Of a stretch of 64,000 nucleotides of DNA, positions 15,740 to 24,895 are shown one piece after another. The notes under the pieces were generated by a model. That model was given only the letters and a program-made list of their open reading frames with translations, was not told the DNA's origin and did not search any database. Origin of the DNA: Sulfurimonas sp. HSL-3221. GTDB taxonomy: Bacteria; Campylobacterota; Campylobacteria; Campylobacterales; Sulfurimonadaceae. The stretch covers positions 558,001 to 622,000 of the forward strand of contig NZ_CP087998.1 of assembly GCF_021044585.1 (NCBI RefSeq). Reading direction: 5' to 3'. Positions within the stretch are counted from its first letter, which is position 1. Each line of letters opens with the position of its first letter. A program made the position numbers and the translations under genes.

Positions 15740-17062
15740 TTAGCCCTCGTTCATCATAGAGAGGAATTCGTCGTTGGACTTCGTCTTTTGCATCTTGGTG
15801 TAGAGGAAGCGGAGCGCTTCGACCTCGTCCTCTTGCTTGTGCAGCATGGAGCGGAGGATAAAGACCTTTTGCAGGACGTCCGGCCCGATAAGGAGCTCCT
15901 CTTTGCGGGTACCGGATTTGAGGATGTCGATCGCCGGGAAGATACGGCGGTCGGAGATCTTGCGGCTGAGGACGACCTCGGAGTTACCCGTCCCTTTGAA
16001 CTCTTCAAAGATGACCTCATCCATACGGCTCCCGGTCTCGATCAGGGCTGTCGCGATGATGGTGAGGGAGCCGCCGTTCTCGATGTTACGGGCGGCACCG
16101 AAGAAGCGTTTCGGTTTGTGCAGGGCGTTGGCGTCGACACCGCCCGACAGGACTTTGCCCGAACTCGGTGTCACGGTGTTGTAGGCGCGGGCGAGGCGGG
16201 TAATGGAGTCCAGCAGGATGACGACGTTCTTGCCGATCTCGACGCGGCGCTTGGCACGCTCGATGACCATTTCGGCGACCTTGACGTGGTTCTTTGCCGG
16301 CATGTCGAAGGTGGAGGAGTAGACCTCGCCCTTGACGGAGCGCTCCATGTCGGTGACCTCTTCGGGGCGTTCGTCGACGAGCAGGACCATCAGTTCCGCT
16401 TCCGGGTGGTTGTGGCTGATACCGTGGGCGATCTCTTTCATGAGCTCCGTTTTACCCGAACGCGGCGGGGCGACGATGAGCCCGCGCTGCCCTTTACCGA
16501 TGGGGGCGAAGAGGTCCATCATGCGGCCGGTGAGATGGGTCGGCTGGTACTCGAGCTTGAGCTGCTCCAGGGCATAGAGGGGCGTGAGGTTTTCGAAGAG
16601 CGGGCGCTTCTTGCTCTCTTCGGGTGGTACGTAGTTGATGGCCTCGATCTTCAGCAGGGCGTAGTAGCGCTCCTGGTCCTTCGGCGCACGGACCTGGCCG
16701 GTGACGACGTCCCCGTTACGCAGGGCGAAGCGCTTGATCTGGGTGCTGGAGACATAGGCATCGTTGAGGGAGTCGCTGAAGCTCTTGTCGACGGAGCGGA
16801 GGAAGCCGTAGCCGTCCTGCATCACTTCGAGAATACCGGTGAAGAGGATAAAGCCTCCCTGGGCCGTCTGCGCCTTGAGGATTTCGAAGATGATGTCCTG
16901 GCGTTTGAGCTCGTTGGGGCTCTCGACACCGAGCTCTTCGGCCATGGTGACGAGTTCGTCGATCGTCTTTTCTCTGAGGGCCTCTACAGTGTAGCCTTCG
17001 ACGGGCTTATGGGTCCTGTTTTTATTGTTTCGTGAATTGTTGCTGCGCGAAGTATCGCTCAT
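15740..17062 (-). CDS. rho: Transcription termination factor Rho
   Basis: A 440-residue hexameric RNA helicase that ends untranslated transcripts. The N-terminus is a short Asn/Arg/Ser-rich tail. Then come the Rho N-terminal helical domain, an RNA-binding cold-shock-like domain (GYGFLRS near 84-90), and the ATPase with APPRSGKTE at 198-206, [12 protein letters not shown], and the [11 protein letters not shown]-loop region. Length is standard for the phylum. A good promoter lies about 80 bp upstream. Confidence 0.96.
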   Translation of the reverse strand: MSDTSRSNNSRNNKNRTHKPVEGYTVEALREKTIDELVTMAEELGVESPNELKRQDIIFEILKAQTAQGGFILFTGILEVMQDGYGFLRSVDKSFSDSLNDAYVSSTQIKRFALRNGDVVTGQVRAPKDQERYYALLKIEAINYVPPEESKKRPLFENLTPLYALEQLKLEYQPTHLTGRMMDLFAPIGKGQRGLIVAPPRSGKTELMKEIAHGISHNHPEAELMVLLVDERPEEVTDMERSVKGEVYSSTFDMPAKNHVKVAEMVIERAKRRVEIGKNVVILLDSITRLARAYNTVTPSSGKVLSGGVDANALHKPKRFFGAARNIENGGSLTIIATALIETGSRMDEVIFEEFKGTGNSEVVLSRKISDRRIFPAIDILKSGTRKEELLIGPDVLQKVFILRSMLHKQEDEVEALRFLYTKMQKTKSNDEFLSMMNEG

Positions 17063-17141
17063 GAAGGTGTTCCTCTATGTCTGCTGAGTGGATTTTTCTA
17101 AGGAAGAAATCGAGGTCGTTAATGTGAAAGATTTCCCGTAT

Positions 17142-17169
17142 TTTATACTATTTGCGTTTTACTTGTCAA
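17142..17169 (-). promoter_or_regulatory. Sigma70-type promoter for rho
   Basis: Read on the minus strand: TTGACA (17164-17169), 16-bp spacer, TATAAA (17142-17147). The -35 overlaps a small perfect palindrome ACTTGTCAACAAGT at 17161-17174, which might be an operator. The leader to rho would be about 70 nt. Confidence 0.6.
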
Positions 17170-17244
17170 CAAGTAACGCGCTTTTTACCATCCCGGCGGT
17201 ACAATGGCATCACTACTAATAGAGAGAGGAAGGAAGAGCTATTG

Positions 17245-17835
17245 ATGAGAGCCTACCTTGAAAACGAAATTTCAGCTTCCATAGAGACCAAACAGAAGAT
17301 TTTGAACGACGACGCCCTGCTGAACACGATCGCAGCAGCGGCCACGGCCTGTGTCGAGGCCTACCGCCGCGGCAACAAAACGCTGCTCGCGGGCAACGGC
17401 GGCAGCGCGGCGGACGCCCAGCACATCGCGGCGGAACTCGTCGGCCGCTACGGTTTTGACCGCCCCTCTATCCCGTCACTGGCGCTCACCACCGATACGT
17501 CGAACCTGACGGCCATCGGCAACGACTACGGCTACGACAAAGTGTTCTCCCGCCAGCTGGAAGGCATGGGCGTCGAAGGTGACATCTTCTTCGGTATCTC
17601 CACCTCGGGCAACTCCCAGAACATCGTCAATGCGTTCGAGAGTGCCAAGGCGAAGGGGATCACGACCATCGCACTTGTCGGCCGCGACGGCGGTAAGATG
17701 GGAGAGATGGCCGATATCGCCATCATCGTGCCCTCCAACGCGACGCCGCGTATCCAGGAGTCGCATATCCTGATCGGGCACATCATCTGCGACGTGATCG
17801 AAAAAGAGCTCTTCGGCGACGGCGTCGGAGCGTAG
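17245..17835 (+). CDS. gmhA: Sedoheptulose 7-phosphate isomerase
   Basis: A 196-residue SIS-domain enzyme that turns sedoheptulose 7-phosphate into heptose 7-phosphate, the first step of LPS core heptose synthesis. Visible features are LLAGNGGSAADAQHIAAE (residues 47-64, including the metal-binding His and Glu) and GISTSGNSQN for phosphate binding. The ATG at 17245 follows AGGAAGAG; an in-frame ATG 31 codons upstream is not supported. It starts a plus-strand run with gmhB and ccoI. Confidence 0.93.
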   Translation: MRAYLENEISASIETKQKILNDDALLNTIAAAATACVEAYRRGNKTLLAGNGGSAADAQHIAAELVGRYGFDRPSIPSLALTTDTSNLTAIGNDYGYDKVFSRQLEGMGVEGDIFFGISTSGNSQNIVNAFESAKAKGITTIALVGRDGGKMGEMADIAIIVPSNATPRIQESHILIGHIICDVIEKELFGDGVGA

Positions 17836-17941
17836 GTAAACAGACGATGCGTATGTCTGAGAATTCACAAAGAGCGCAAGGCGCGAGGGCACGCCGCCGA
17901 GGCGAACTCAGCGTTGGCGTAGCTGTCCGGACTTAGTTCGG

Positions 17942-18463
17942 ATGGCGTTTTCATCAATGGGTAAACCGGCCCTCTTCCTCGACCGCGACGGCGTGATCAA
18001 CGTCGACACGGACTACCTGTACCGCATCGAGGAGTTCGAGTTCATCGACGGCATCTTCGAGCTCTGCGCCGCCTACCAGGCACGGGGCTACATGATCGTC
18101 GTCGTGACCAACCAGTCCGGCATCGCCCGCGGACGCTACAGCGAAGCGGATTTTGACCGCCTGACGAAGTGGATGGTAGAGGAGTTCGGCAAACACGGCG
18201 TCAAGATATCCGGGGTTTATTACTGCCCTCACCATCCGGAGGTGACGGGGGCCTGCACCTGCCGCAAACCCGAGCCTGGGATGCTGCTTCAGGCCGCGGA
18301 AGAGCTCGGCATCGACCTGGCGCATTCGGTGCTGGTCGGCGACAAGGAGCGCGACATCGTCGCGGCCCATCGTGCCGGTGTGCGGGAAACCTACCTGTTC
18401 GATGGCGAAACGAAAGTGACGGAAGCATCGCGCACTATCAAATCATTAAGGGAGCTGATATGA
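17942..18463 (+). CDS. gmhB: D-glycero-beta-D-manno-heptose 1,7-bisphosphate 7-phosphatase
   Basis: A 173-residue HAD phosphatase of the heptose pathway. Catalytic aspartates are D14 and D16 in FLDRDGVIN, VVTNQSGI is motif II, and KPEPGM with VGDKERDI are motifs III and IV. The zinc loop CPHHPEVTGACTC is intact. A second ATG at residue 6 is an alternative start. It lies about 105 bp after gmhA; its stop overlaps the next start as ATGA. Confidence 0.93.
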   Translation: MAFSSMGKPALFLDRDGVINVDTDYLYRIEEFEFIDGIFELCAAYQARGYMIVVVTNQSGIARGRYSEADFDRLTKWMVEEFGKHGVKISGVYYCPHHPEVTGACTCRKPEPGMLLQAAEELGIDLAHSVLVGDKERDIVAAHRAGVRETYLFDGETKVTEASRTIKSLRELI

Positions 18464-18954
18464 AGATCCTCAATACCGGCGGGACGTTCAACAAACGCTA
18501 CGATCCCATCCTCGGGGTGCTCGAGGTCCCCTTCGACAACGAAGCGGTCGAGGATATCGTCGAGAGCTTTGCCTACAGCGTCGAGATCGCCGGGATGCTC
18601 TATAAAGATTCGCTGGAGATGACCGAGGAGGATCGCGAGCAGCTCATCAACATCATCGACGTCGACGACGAGGAGGTCTACGTCATCGTCCACGGCACCG
18701 ACACGATGGACCTGACGGCCAAAGCCCTGGCGGAGTGGATGGAGGAGGATGAAGAGGAGCGGGTCATCGTCCTCACCGGTGCCATGGTGCCCTACAGCAT
18801 CGACAAGACCGAAGCCAGCGTCAACCTGGGTATGGCGCTGGGATACGCTGCGACGCAGCCCGCGCCGGGGGTCTACATCTGCATGAGCGGGATCATCGCG
18901 CCCTATGACCGCATCCGCAAAAACCGTGGAGAGGGGATTTTCGAGATTGTCTAA
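18460..18954 (+). CDS. Single-domain asparaginase-like protein
   Basis: A 164-residue protein matching only the N-terminal catalytic domain of bacterial L-asparaginases, which are about 330 residues. The first threonine motif NTGGTFNKRYD lies at 5-15 and the second, VHGTDTMDLTA, in the middle; both catalytic Thr are kept. The C-terminal domain needed for the normal tetramer is missing. It overlaps gmhB by four bases and ccoI by eight, so it is translationally coupled to both. Either a degenerate enzyme, or a small variant with a different amide substrate. Not a frameshift remnant, since the flanking genes abut it. Confidence 0.75.
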   Translation: MKILNTGGTFNKRYDPILGVLEVPFDNEAVEDIVESFAYSVEIAGMLYKDSLEMTEEDREQLINIIDVDDEEVYVIVHGTDTMDLTAKALAEWMEEDEEERVIVLTGAMVPYSIDKTEASVNLGMALGYAATQPAPGVYICMSGIIAPYDRIRKNRGEGIFEIV

Positions 18955-21373
18955 CGTTAAGTGCGACCACTGCCATCTGCAGTTCGATGAATCGGTCATG
19001 ATCAAGGAGGGTGACCTCCACTTCTGCTGCAAAGGGTGCCAGGGGATCTACCACCTGCTCAAAGACGAGGGGCTGGAGCGCTTCTACGACAAGCTCGGCG
19101 AGGAGACCCTCGTGCCGCCGACGGAGCAGTTCGAGGACAGCGGCAACTTCAACTCGCCGGCTTTCTACGACCGCTACGTTAAGACGGACAGCGAAGGGTT
19201 CAGCGAGGTGTCACTCATCATCGAGGGGATCCACTGCTCCGCCTGTGTCTGGCTCAATGAGAAAGCGCTGCACAAGATGGAGGGCGTCGTCGAGGCGCAC
19301 ATCAACCACACGAACAACAAGGCGCGCATCGTTTGGGACGACGAGGTGGTCAAACTTTCCAACATTATCGACATGATCCGCGCCATCGGCTACGACGCTT
19401 TCCCGTACGATCCGCAGATCCAGGAAGCGCGGGCGGAGAAGGAGCGCAAGGATTACTACCTCCGTATCGCCGTCGCCGTCTTCGCGATGATGAACATCAT
19501 GACCATCGCCGTCGCGCAGTACGCCGGCTTCTTTACGGGAATGACGCAGGGGATCAAGAACATCCTCAACGTCGCCGAGTGGATTCTCTCGACGCCGGTG
19601 CTCTTCTACAGCGGCTGGGTCTTCTTCCGGGGGGCCTACTATGGCATCCGTACCCGGTCGGTCAACATGGACATCCTCGTCGCGACCGGGGCGTCGCTGA
19701 CCTATCTCTACTCCATCTATATCACTCTCTTCGAGCTGGGCGAAGCCTATTTCGACTCGGTGACGATGATCATCACTTTCGTACTTGTCGGCAAGTTCCT
19801 GGAGGTGCTCAGTAAAAAAAGCGCCGCCGATACCCTTGATGTGCTCTCCAAGCATGTACCGGGCGAAGTGACCCTTCTTAAAGACGGTACCCAGGTGAAC
19901 GTGAGCGTTAACGAGGTCGTCGTCGGCGACGTCATTTTGCTCAAGGCCGGGGAGAAGGCGGGCATCGACGGGGAGATCCTCTCGGGCGAGGGGAGCTTCG
20001 ACGAATCGAGCCTGACGGGGGAGAGCGACCCTATCTATAAACGGCCAGGCGACAGCGTCGTCAGCGGCACGACGAGCATCGATGCCGTCGTACAGTATGA
20101 GGCGACGAAAGATTTCGAACATTCGACCCTGTCGAACATCCTGACGATGCTCGAACGCTCTATGGCGAAAAAACCGCGTATTGAGCAGCTGGCCAACAGG
20201 CTCTCCGAGTACTTCTCCACCGTGATTCTGCTGCTGGCTTTCGGCACCTTCCTCGTCTGGTGGTTCTGGCCGCACCCTTTCAATATCGCCTTTATGGTCG
20301 GCATCTCCGTCATCGTCATCGCCTGCCCCTGCGCCCTGGCGCTGGCGACACCGGTGGCAACCCTGGTCGGCCTGGGGCAGGGAGCGAAGCGGGGCATCCT
20401 CTTCAAAGAGGCGGCCCAGCTCGAGACCCTGGCGCAGACCGATACCCTTGTGCTTGATAAAACAGGCACCATTACCGAGGGGCGGCCGCAGGTCGTCGAT
20501 GTTCAGTGGTATGCTGCGGAGGCCGAGCTTCAGCGCTATCGCCTGAAACTCCAGGCCCTGCTCAACGCCTCCAAACACCCCGTCGCCATCGGCGTTTCCG
20601 AATACCTCAGCGGCGAAACGGAACTGACGGCGCTGCCCATCCTCGATGAGGTGCGCCAGATCGCAGCCAAGGGGATGGTCGCGCGATGCGAGGAGCAGAT
20701 GCTCAGCGGCGGCAATGCCGCATTGATGCGCGACCAGGGGATCGCTCCTACCGACGAGAGTGCACATACGCTCTTCTATTTTGCCGTCGGCGAGACGCTG
20801 GTCGCCCGTTTTGAACTGGCGGACAAACCCCGCCCTGATGCGGCAGAGGCGATCCGTGCGTTGACCCATGCCGGCATCGACGTCATCATGCTGACGGGGG
20901 ACCATGAACGCTCCGCGCGCAAGGTGGCTGCGGCAGTCGGTATCGAGCACTACCATGCCGAGCTGACCCCCGAAGCGAAGGCGGCTTTGGTCGCGCAGAT
21001 GCAGAGCGAAGGGCATAAGGTCGTGATGGCGGGCGACGGTGTCAACGACATCCTCGCGCTGGCCCAGGCCGAGATCGGCATCGCCATGGGCAACGGCAGC
21101 GATATTGCCATTGATGTCAGCGACGTGGTCCTGATGAACGATTCGCTCACCTCTTTGGAGGAGGCGTTCAGGATCGGACGGGCGACGTACGGCCTGGTCA
21201 AGCAGAACCTCGGCCTGTCGCTGGTGTATAATGCCGTTACCGTGCCGCTGGCGATGGCGGGCTACATCATCCCCCTGGTCGCCGCGATATCGATGTCATT
21301 GAGCTCCCTGCTGGTCGTGGGCAACTCGATGCGCATCGCCTACAGCTGGAAACGCGCGGCGAAGCGCCGCTGA
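18947..21373 (+). CDS. ccoI: Copper-translocating P-type ATPase for cbb3 oxidase assembly
   Basis: An 808-residue heavy-metal pump. The N-terminus has a cysteine domain (C6, C9, C27, C28, C31) typical of CcoI/FixI, then a CSAC metal-binding domain near 97-100. Transport motifs are complete: TGES, CPC in VIVIACPCALALATP, DKTGT with the phosphorylated Asp, SKHP, and GDGVND. I use TTG at 18947 because GGAGAGG precedes it and no suitable ATG exists; this start overlaps the previous gene. It supplies copper to cytochrome cbb3 oxidase from the inner membrane, supported by ccoS directly after it. Confidence 0.9.
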   Translation: MSNVKCDHCHLQFDESVMIKEGDLHFCCKGCQGIYHLLKDEGLERFYDKLGEETLVPPTEQFEDSGNFNSPAFYDRYVKTDSEGFSEVSLIIEGIHCSACVWLNEKALHKMEGVVEAHINHTNNKARIVWDDEVVKLSNIIDMIRAIGYDAFPYDPQIQEARAEKERKDYYLRIAVAVFAMMNIMTIAVAQYAGFFTGMTQGIKNILNVAEWILSTPVLFYSGWVFFRGAYYGIRTRSVNMDILVATGASLTYLYSIYITLFELGEAYFDSVTMIITFVLVGKFLEVLSKKSAADTLDVLSKHVPGEVTLLKDGTQVNVSVNEVVVGDVILLKAGEKAGIDGEILSGEGSFDESSLTGESDPIYKRPGDSVVSGTTSIDAVVQYEATKDFEHSTLSNILTMLERSMAKKPRIEQLANRLSEYFSTVILLLAFGTFLVWWFWPHPFNIAFMVGISVIVIACPCALALATPVATLVGLGQGAKRGILFKEAAQLETLAQTDTLVLDKTGTITEGRPQVVDVQWYAAEAELQRYRLKLQALLNASKHPVAIGVSEYLSGETELTALPILDEVRQIAAKGMVARCEEQMLSGGNAALMRDQGIAPTDESAHTLFYFAVGETLVARFELADKPRPDAAEAIRALTHAGIDVIMLTGDHERSARKVAAAVGIEHYHAELTPEAKAALVAQMQSEGHKVVMAGDGVNDILALAQAEIGIAMGNGSDIAIDVSDVVLMNDSLTSLEEAFRIGRATYGLVKQNLGLSLVYNAVTVPLAMAGYIIPLVAAISMSLSSLLVVGNSMRIAYSWKRAAKRR

Positions 21374-21385
21374 ATAAGGAGAGAC

Positions 21386-21610
21386 ATGGACAGTTGGGTG
21401 ATTATCATGATGCTGGCCGTCTCGGTCTTTCTGGGATCGCTGGCACTGCTGGGGATCATGTGGGCTATCCGGACCGGGCAGTTCGACGACAAAGAGAAGT
21501 TCCTCAACCAGGTACAGTACGACGGAGAGGACGAACTCAATGACGCCGCGAAGCAGGCGGAAAAGAAAAAGGCGATGAAGAAGAAAAAAGAGGAGTACCG
21601 GCCGGAGTAG
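21386..21610 (+). CDS. ccoS: cbb3-type cytochrome oxidase assembly protein CcoS
   Basis: A 74-residue protein with one N-terminal transmembrane helix (about 5-28), then GQFDDKEKF, the conserved CcoS segment, and a Lys/Glu-rich tail. CcoS helps insert haem and copper into cbb3 oxidase. It follows ccoI by 12 bp, the usual ccoIS pairing. Confidence 0.87.
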   Translation: MDSWVIIMMLAVSVFLGSLALLGIMWAIRTGQFDDKEKFLNQVQYDGEDELNDAAKQAEKKKAMKKKKEEYRPE

Positions 21611-21623
21611 GGTCGGGAGTGTT

Positions 21624-22166
21624 GTGAAACGCACCGGACGCTTTTTTTCTCTTGCCCTGGTGTATGCGCTGCTGAGTTCAGCGCCGGGCAGCGCCACTGA
21701 CACCATCGAACGGTCGGGAGATGCGCTTAGCATCATGCTTCCGCTTTGCGCGGCGGCGGCAACCGCCTACCATCATGACGGCGAGGGGGCGCTGCAGTTC
21801 ACGGAAGCGTTCGCGACGACCATGGGGGTCACCTACGCGCTCAAGTACAGCATTGATAAAAGGCGTCCCGATGGCAGCGATCAAGACGCCTTTCCCTCCG
21901 GCCATACGGCTGCCGCGTTTTCCGGGGCCTCATTTCTGCAACAACGTTATGGCACGCCTTATGGACTTCCGGCTTATCTGGCAGCCGTTTATGTCGGTTG
22001 GAGCCGTGTGGAGGTAAAGGCCCACGCCGTTGAGGATGTGCTTGCCGGAGCCGCAATCGGGATCATCGGCACGTACCTGTTTACCAAGAGGTTCAAGCGG
22101 GAGATGTCTCTTGTCCCCGTGGTTGGCAATAAACAATTCGGTCTAGTGTTTCAAAAAAAGTTTTGA
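21624..22166 (+). CDS. PAP2-family phosphatase
   Basis: A 180-residue exported or membrane-bound acid phosphatase-like protein, GTG start, with a signal-like N-terminus. The three PAP2 motifs are present: KYSIDKRRP near 73-81, FPSGHTAAAF near 90-99, and GWSRVEVKAHAVEDVLAG with catalytic His and Asp. Such enzymes dephosphorylate lipid phosphates, including undecaprenyl pyrophosphate or lipid A. It is the last gene of the plus-strand run and stops 22 bp before the tRNA-derived repeat of the island. Confidence 0.85.
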   Translation: MKRTGRFFSLALVYALLSSAPGSATDTIERSGDALSIMLPLCAAAATAYHHDGEGALQFTEAFATTMGVTYALKYSIDKRRPDGSDQDAFPSGHTAAAFSGASFLQQRYGTPYGLPAYLAAVYVGWSRVEVKAHAVEDVLAGAAIGIIGTYLFTKRFKREMSLVPVVGNKQFGLVFQKKF

Positions 22167-22187
22167 GGATCAATAGGGTGGTAACAA

Positions 22188-22219
22188 AGTGGCACGCCCG
22201 GAGGAATTCAGATCCCCGA
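22188..22219 (-). repeat. Degenerate copy of the tRNA-Arg(CCG) 3' end (distal att site)
   Basis: The 17-bp block AGTGGCACGCCCGGAGG (22188-22204) is identical to 24894-24910, which holds the CCA end, acceptor strand and start of the T-arm of tRNA-Arg(CCG). Over 32 bases about 28 match. Beyond that the likeness fades (CTCGGTAGCGG against CTGGTACCGG), so it is a decayed tRNA fragment, not a working gene. Confidence 0.75.
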
Positions 22220-22257
22220 TACCTCGGTAGCGGACTTCTACACAAAATCTTGGGATA

Positions 22258-23916
22258 CTATGGTTTTGCATTGCCATTGATTTTAGATTTTTTCTCATCC
22301 ATATATTTCCGATACATGATCCAATTAACCCACAGTGATTCTGACAGGACGTGGATGCTGTCATCACCGTGATCAATGACGAAATCCTTTAGGTTGTCTT
22401 CATATCTCACTTGTCTCGGTACCACATTGTAATCCAGCCACAGATATTCTTCATGTTCGTTATCGTCAATTTGCCAGGAATTAAAGTTCTTATCTATGCA
22501 TGCTTCCACATGCAGTTTGTAATCATGATGATCACTCAGGGCAATACATTCGCTTTTTAAACTTTGGCTGGCTTCTTCTATAGACTTGTACTTTTTCGTC
22601 TCCCTTTTCATCCGACGTTTGAACGCAAAAATCTTGTTCATGCATTTGACATGCAAATCGAATTTTTTAGAATACGCTTCGTCCAACTCGATTGCAAAAA
22701 ACACTTCAGGCTTTCCTAGTCGTATCAGTTCCCGGGACATGCCCAAAAACAATGCATTTGCGGCAATCTCTTCATAATCGATATAGTTTTTGACATCGGG
22801 CAGCATAAGCTCCTCTTGCATTTCATTCATGAGCCAATTCAGTGGACTGATTTTGATATCATCTTCTCTGCGACAGGTGGCGGCATTCGCCGCTCCCGAT
22901 ACGCTTGGGGAATATTTTCCTCTGAAAACAGATACATTTTGGCTTCGTTTACCCACAAGAAGCTTGGAACTTTCACCATTACGGCAAATCACCAGACAAC
23001 TCAACCCTAAATGATTTTCAACCATTGTTTCTTCGAGCTGATTGAGTCTTTTTCCCGGCATGCCCGGTTCCAAAACATCACGTACCGTTGTGTTGTGGAT
23101 GATGCCGACATCAGCCATCATATTCGTAACAAGATAATTAAAATAAAAAGAGTTCTCCATTTTTATCGTAATGTTATCGGCACTCTTTTCAATCCCCTTT
23201 ACGCGTAACGTCACTCCGTTATAATTGGATTTATTTGTCGCCTGATGGTAAAACTTTTCCTCTAGCTTCACTTTGGCCGATGCTGCAATAATCCATGGTA
23301 AAGCGTAGTGGTTGTTATCGTTGTGGAATAGAAGATTATCAATGGTAAAAGAGGGGTATTGAGGTTTGATCAAATAAATTGATCTGGTTAAAACCTGATT
23401 CTTACTGTCCATAATGTCAGTGATTGCCTCCGCCGTATAGCGGCTGCCGTCATTTTCATTCGATAAAATCCGAATCAGATCAGGGTAATGTGCCTCATAT
23501 TTTTCAATGAGTTCTTTGTGACTGGTTGTAAATAATTGGTCTTCATCTTTATTGGTCTTGCAAAATAAGTACCACAGTGTAGGGAAAAATAATACAAACA
23601 ATACGTACAGATTGTTTTCGAAAACACTGGAAACCCTATGAGCGAAATTAGCCATTATACGGGTTATTTGGAGTATTGGACTTTCTGTGTCATTCACCTT
23701 CATGTCATCGTCAATAAGAGCTTGTTGCAATGATTTTTGAGCCATCATTGAAACATTCGTATCTGTGTTGACTTGTGTTGTATTTCCTGACTGAAACAGA
23801 ACAATGAATCCAGCAATGATCAGAATAAAATAGATCCACAATATTGATCTCTTTTTCTTTTGACTGTATTGAGATATCGTCGCAAAAAATGTATCTTTGT
23901 CAAGACAAGACATCAT
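22258..23916 (-). CDS. Membrane-anchored protein with NUDIX-like C-terminal domain
   Basis: A 552-residue protein; ATG 23914-23916 lies 34 bp after the PP2C stop, and a longer upstream reading frame would overlap the phosphatase gene. Two transmembrane helices lie at about 23-42 and 102-118, followed by a cytoplasmic region of some 180 residues without known motifs. From about 305 there is a NUDIX-like fold: a strand SCLVICRNG, KLLVGKRS, and a box ending MNEMQEELML near 363-372. The REUxEE core is altered (N for R), so catalysis is uncertain and the domain may bind a nucleotide-like ligand instead. AT-rich and paired with PP2C, inside a tRNA-bounded island. Confidence 0.6.
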   Translation of the reverse strand: MMSCLDKDTFFATISQYSQKKKRSILWIYFILIIAGFIVLFQSGNTTQVNTDTNVSMMAQKSLQQALIDDDMKVNDTESPILQITRIMANFAHRVSSVFENNLYVLFVLFFPTLWYLFCKTNKDEDQLFTTSHKELIEKYEAHYPDLIRILSNENDGSRYTAEAITDIMDSKNQVLTRSIYLIKPQYPSFTIDNLLFHNDNNHYALPWIIAASAKVKLEEKFYHQATNKSNYNGVTLRVKGIEKSADNITIKMENSFYFNYLVTNMMADVGIIHNTTVRDVLEPGMPGKRLNQLEETMVENHLGLSCLVICRNGESSKLLVGKRSQNVSVFRGKYSPSVSGAANAATCRREDDIKISPLNWLMNEMQEELMLPDVKNYIDYEEIAANALFLGMSRELIRLGKPEVFFAIELDEAYSKKFDLHVKCMNKIFAFKRRMKRETKKYKSIEEASQSLKSECIALSDHHDYKLHVEACIDKNFNSWQIDDNEHEEYLWLDYNVVPRQVRYEDNLKDFVIDHGDDSIHVLSESLWVNWIMYRKYMDEKKSKINGNAKP

Positions 23917-23950
23917 TTTTAAATTCACCCTTGTTTTCAAATACACCCTT

Positions 23951-24781
23951 TTAGTAGTTAAGACGGATAGCACTCGCATCATCTGATTTTTTGAATCTTG
24001 GAAACTTTTGCAGCATGGAGTCGTCTTCTTCAATTTTTCTGATTGCTTCAACGATATCAACAAGGCTATGCCCGAACAAATCTCCGATTGAAAAATAGCC
24101 ATACGTATCCACAACAGCACTAAACCCGTCAGTACTCAAGAGGATTCTATCATTTTGCTGAGGATTTAATACGGTCTTGTCGATGAAGTTTGAACATTTT
24201 TTTATCCCTTCACTGTCAATCGTCAAGGCACCGTACCCATCTTCGGTATTTATCAATGATCGATGCTTCTTCAACAAACTTTTTATTTCATCATCAGAGA
24301 TTGGGGCAATCTTCATTTTTGTTAGGATGAGGTTGTCGAGTGCACAAATTTTCGGTTCATTGAAAATGGAGTATTCGTCACCCTTTGTGGAATAGTATGC
24401 TTTGCAGTCACCTAATCTGCTTACTTCGACTTGCCCGTTGTCCAAATTTCTAATTAAAACCATGCTGGCAGAAGGCAGTTCATACTTCGGTAATGTGAAT
24501 GTCCCTACTATCCCCATGTAAAGTTTTTGGATTTCGGACAATACATTTTCAATTAATATCTTTGTAGTAAGTCCGCGGGCATACTTTTCTTTGAATAATT
24601 TTATAAACATCTGGACAAACCATTTAGCATCGCTTTCAGCATGAGGAATATGATTCATCCCCAATCCTGTCGCGCCGTCTAACAGCAAATAGTAGGCATC
24701 ATTAGTATCAAAGCCATCTTCGTTGGGTTTGTCACTTGAACCTGAACGGGATATATATTCAATTGATTTATTTAGTGTCAT
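23951..24781 (-). CDS. PP2C-family protein phosphatase
   Basis: A 276-residue soluble metal-dependent Ser/Thr phosphatase. The order of motifs is complete: KPNEDGF (19-24), LLLDGATGLG (32-41, metal-binding Asp35), SRLGDCKAYY, LLSTDGFSAVVD, and KSDDASAIRL at the C-terminus. It is smaller than SpoIIE-type proteins and has no sensor or membrane segment. It is the first gene of the island and sits 114 bp downstream of tRNA-Arg(CCG), with the membrane NUDIX-like gene directly behind it. The target phosphoprotein is unknown; no kinase is encoded beside it. Confidence 0.8.
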   Translation of the reverse strand: MTLNKSIEYISRSGSSDKPNEDGFDTNDAYYLLLDGATGLGMNHIPHAESDAKWFVQMFIKLFKEKYARGLTTKILIENVLSEIQKLYMGIVGTFTLPKYELPSASMVLIRNLDNGQVEVSRLGDCKAYYSTKGDEYSIFNEPKICALDNLILTKMKIAPISDDEIKSLLKKHRSLINTEDGYGALTIDSEGIKKCSNFIDKTVLNPQQNDRILLSTDGFSAVVDTYGYFSIGDLFGHSLVDIVEAIRKIEEDDSMLQKFPRFKKSDDASAIRLNY

Positions 24782-24895
24782 TTTTTTTTATTCAAAATAC
24801 ATTTTATGCCAGCAGCATAGAAGAGTCCAGTGAAGTTTTACTGATAGTGATGAGCTTACTCAATCCCTCTGTATAATCAGCTGAAGAGAAAGTAG

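Noticed and set aside
18460-18954. Frameshifted full-length asparaginase
   Set aside because: The downstream sequence is the start of ccoI, with no asparaginase C-terminal domain in any frame.
22258-24120. Long version of the membrane NUDIX-like gene starting at 24120
   Set aside because: It would overlap the PP2C gene by 170 bp and its first 68 residues are not protein-like; ATG at 23916 right after the PP2C stop is better.
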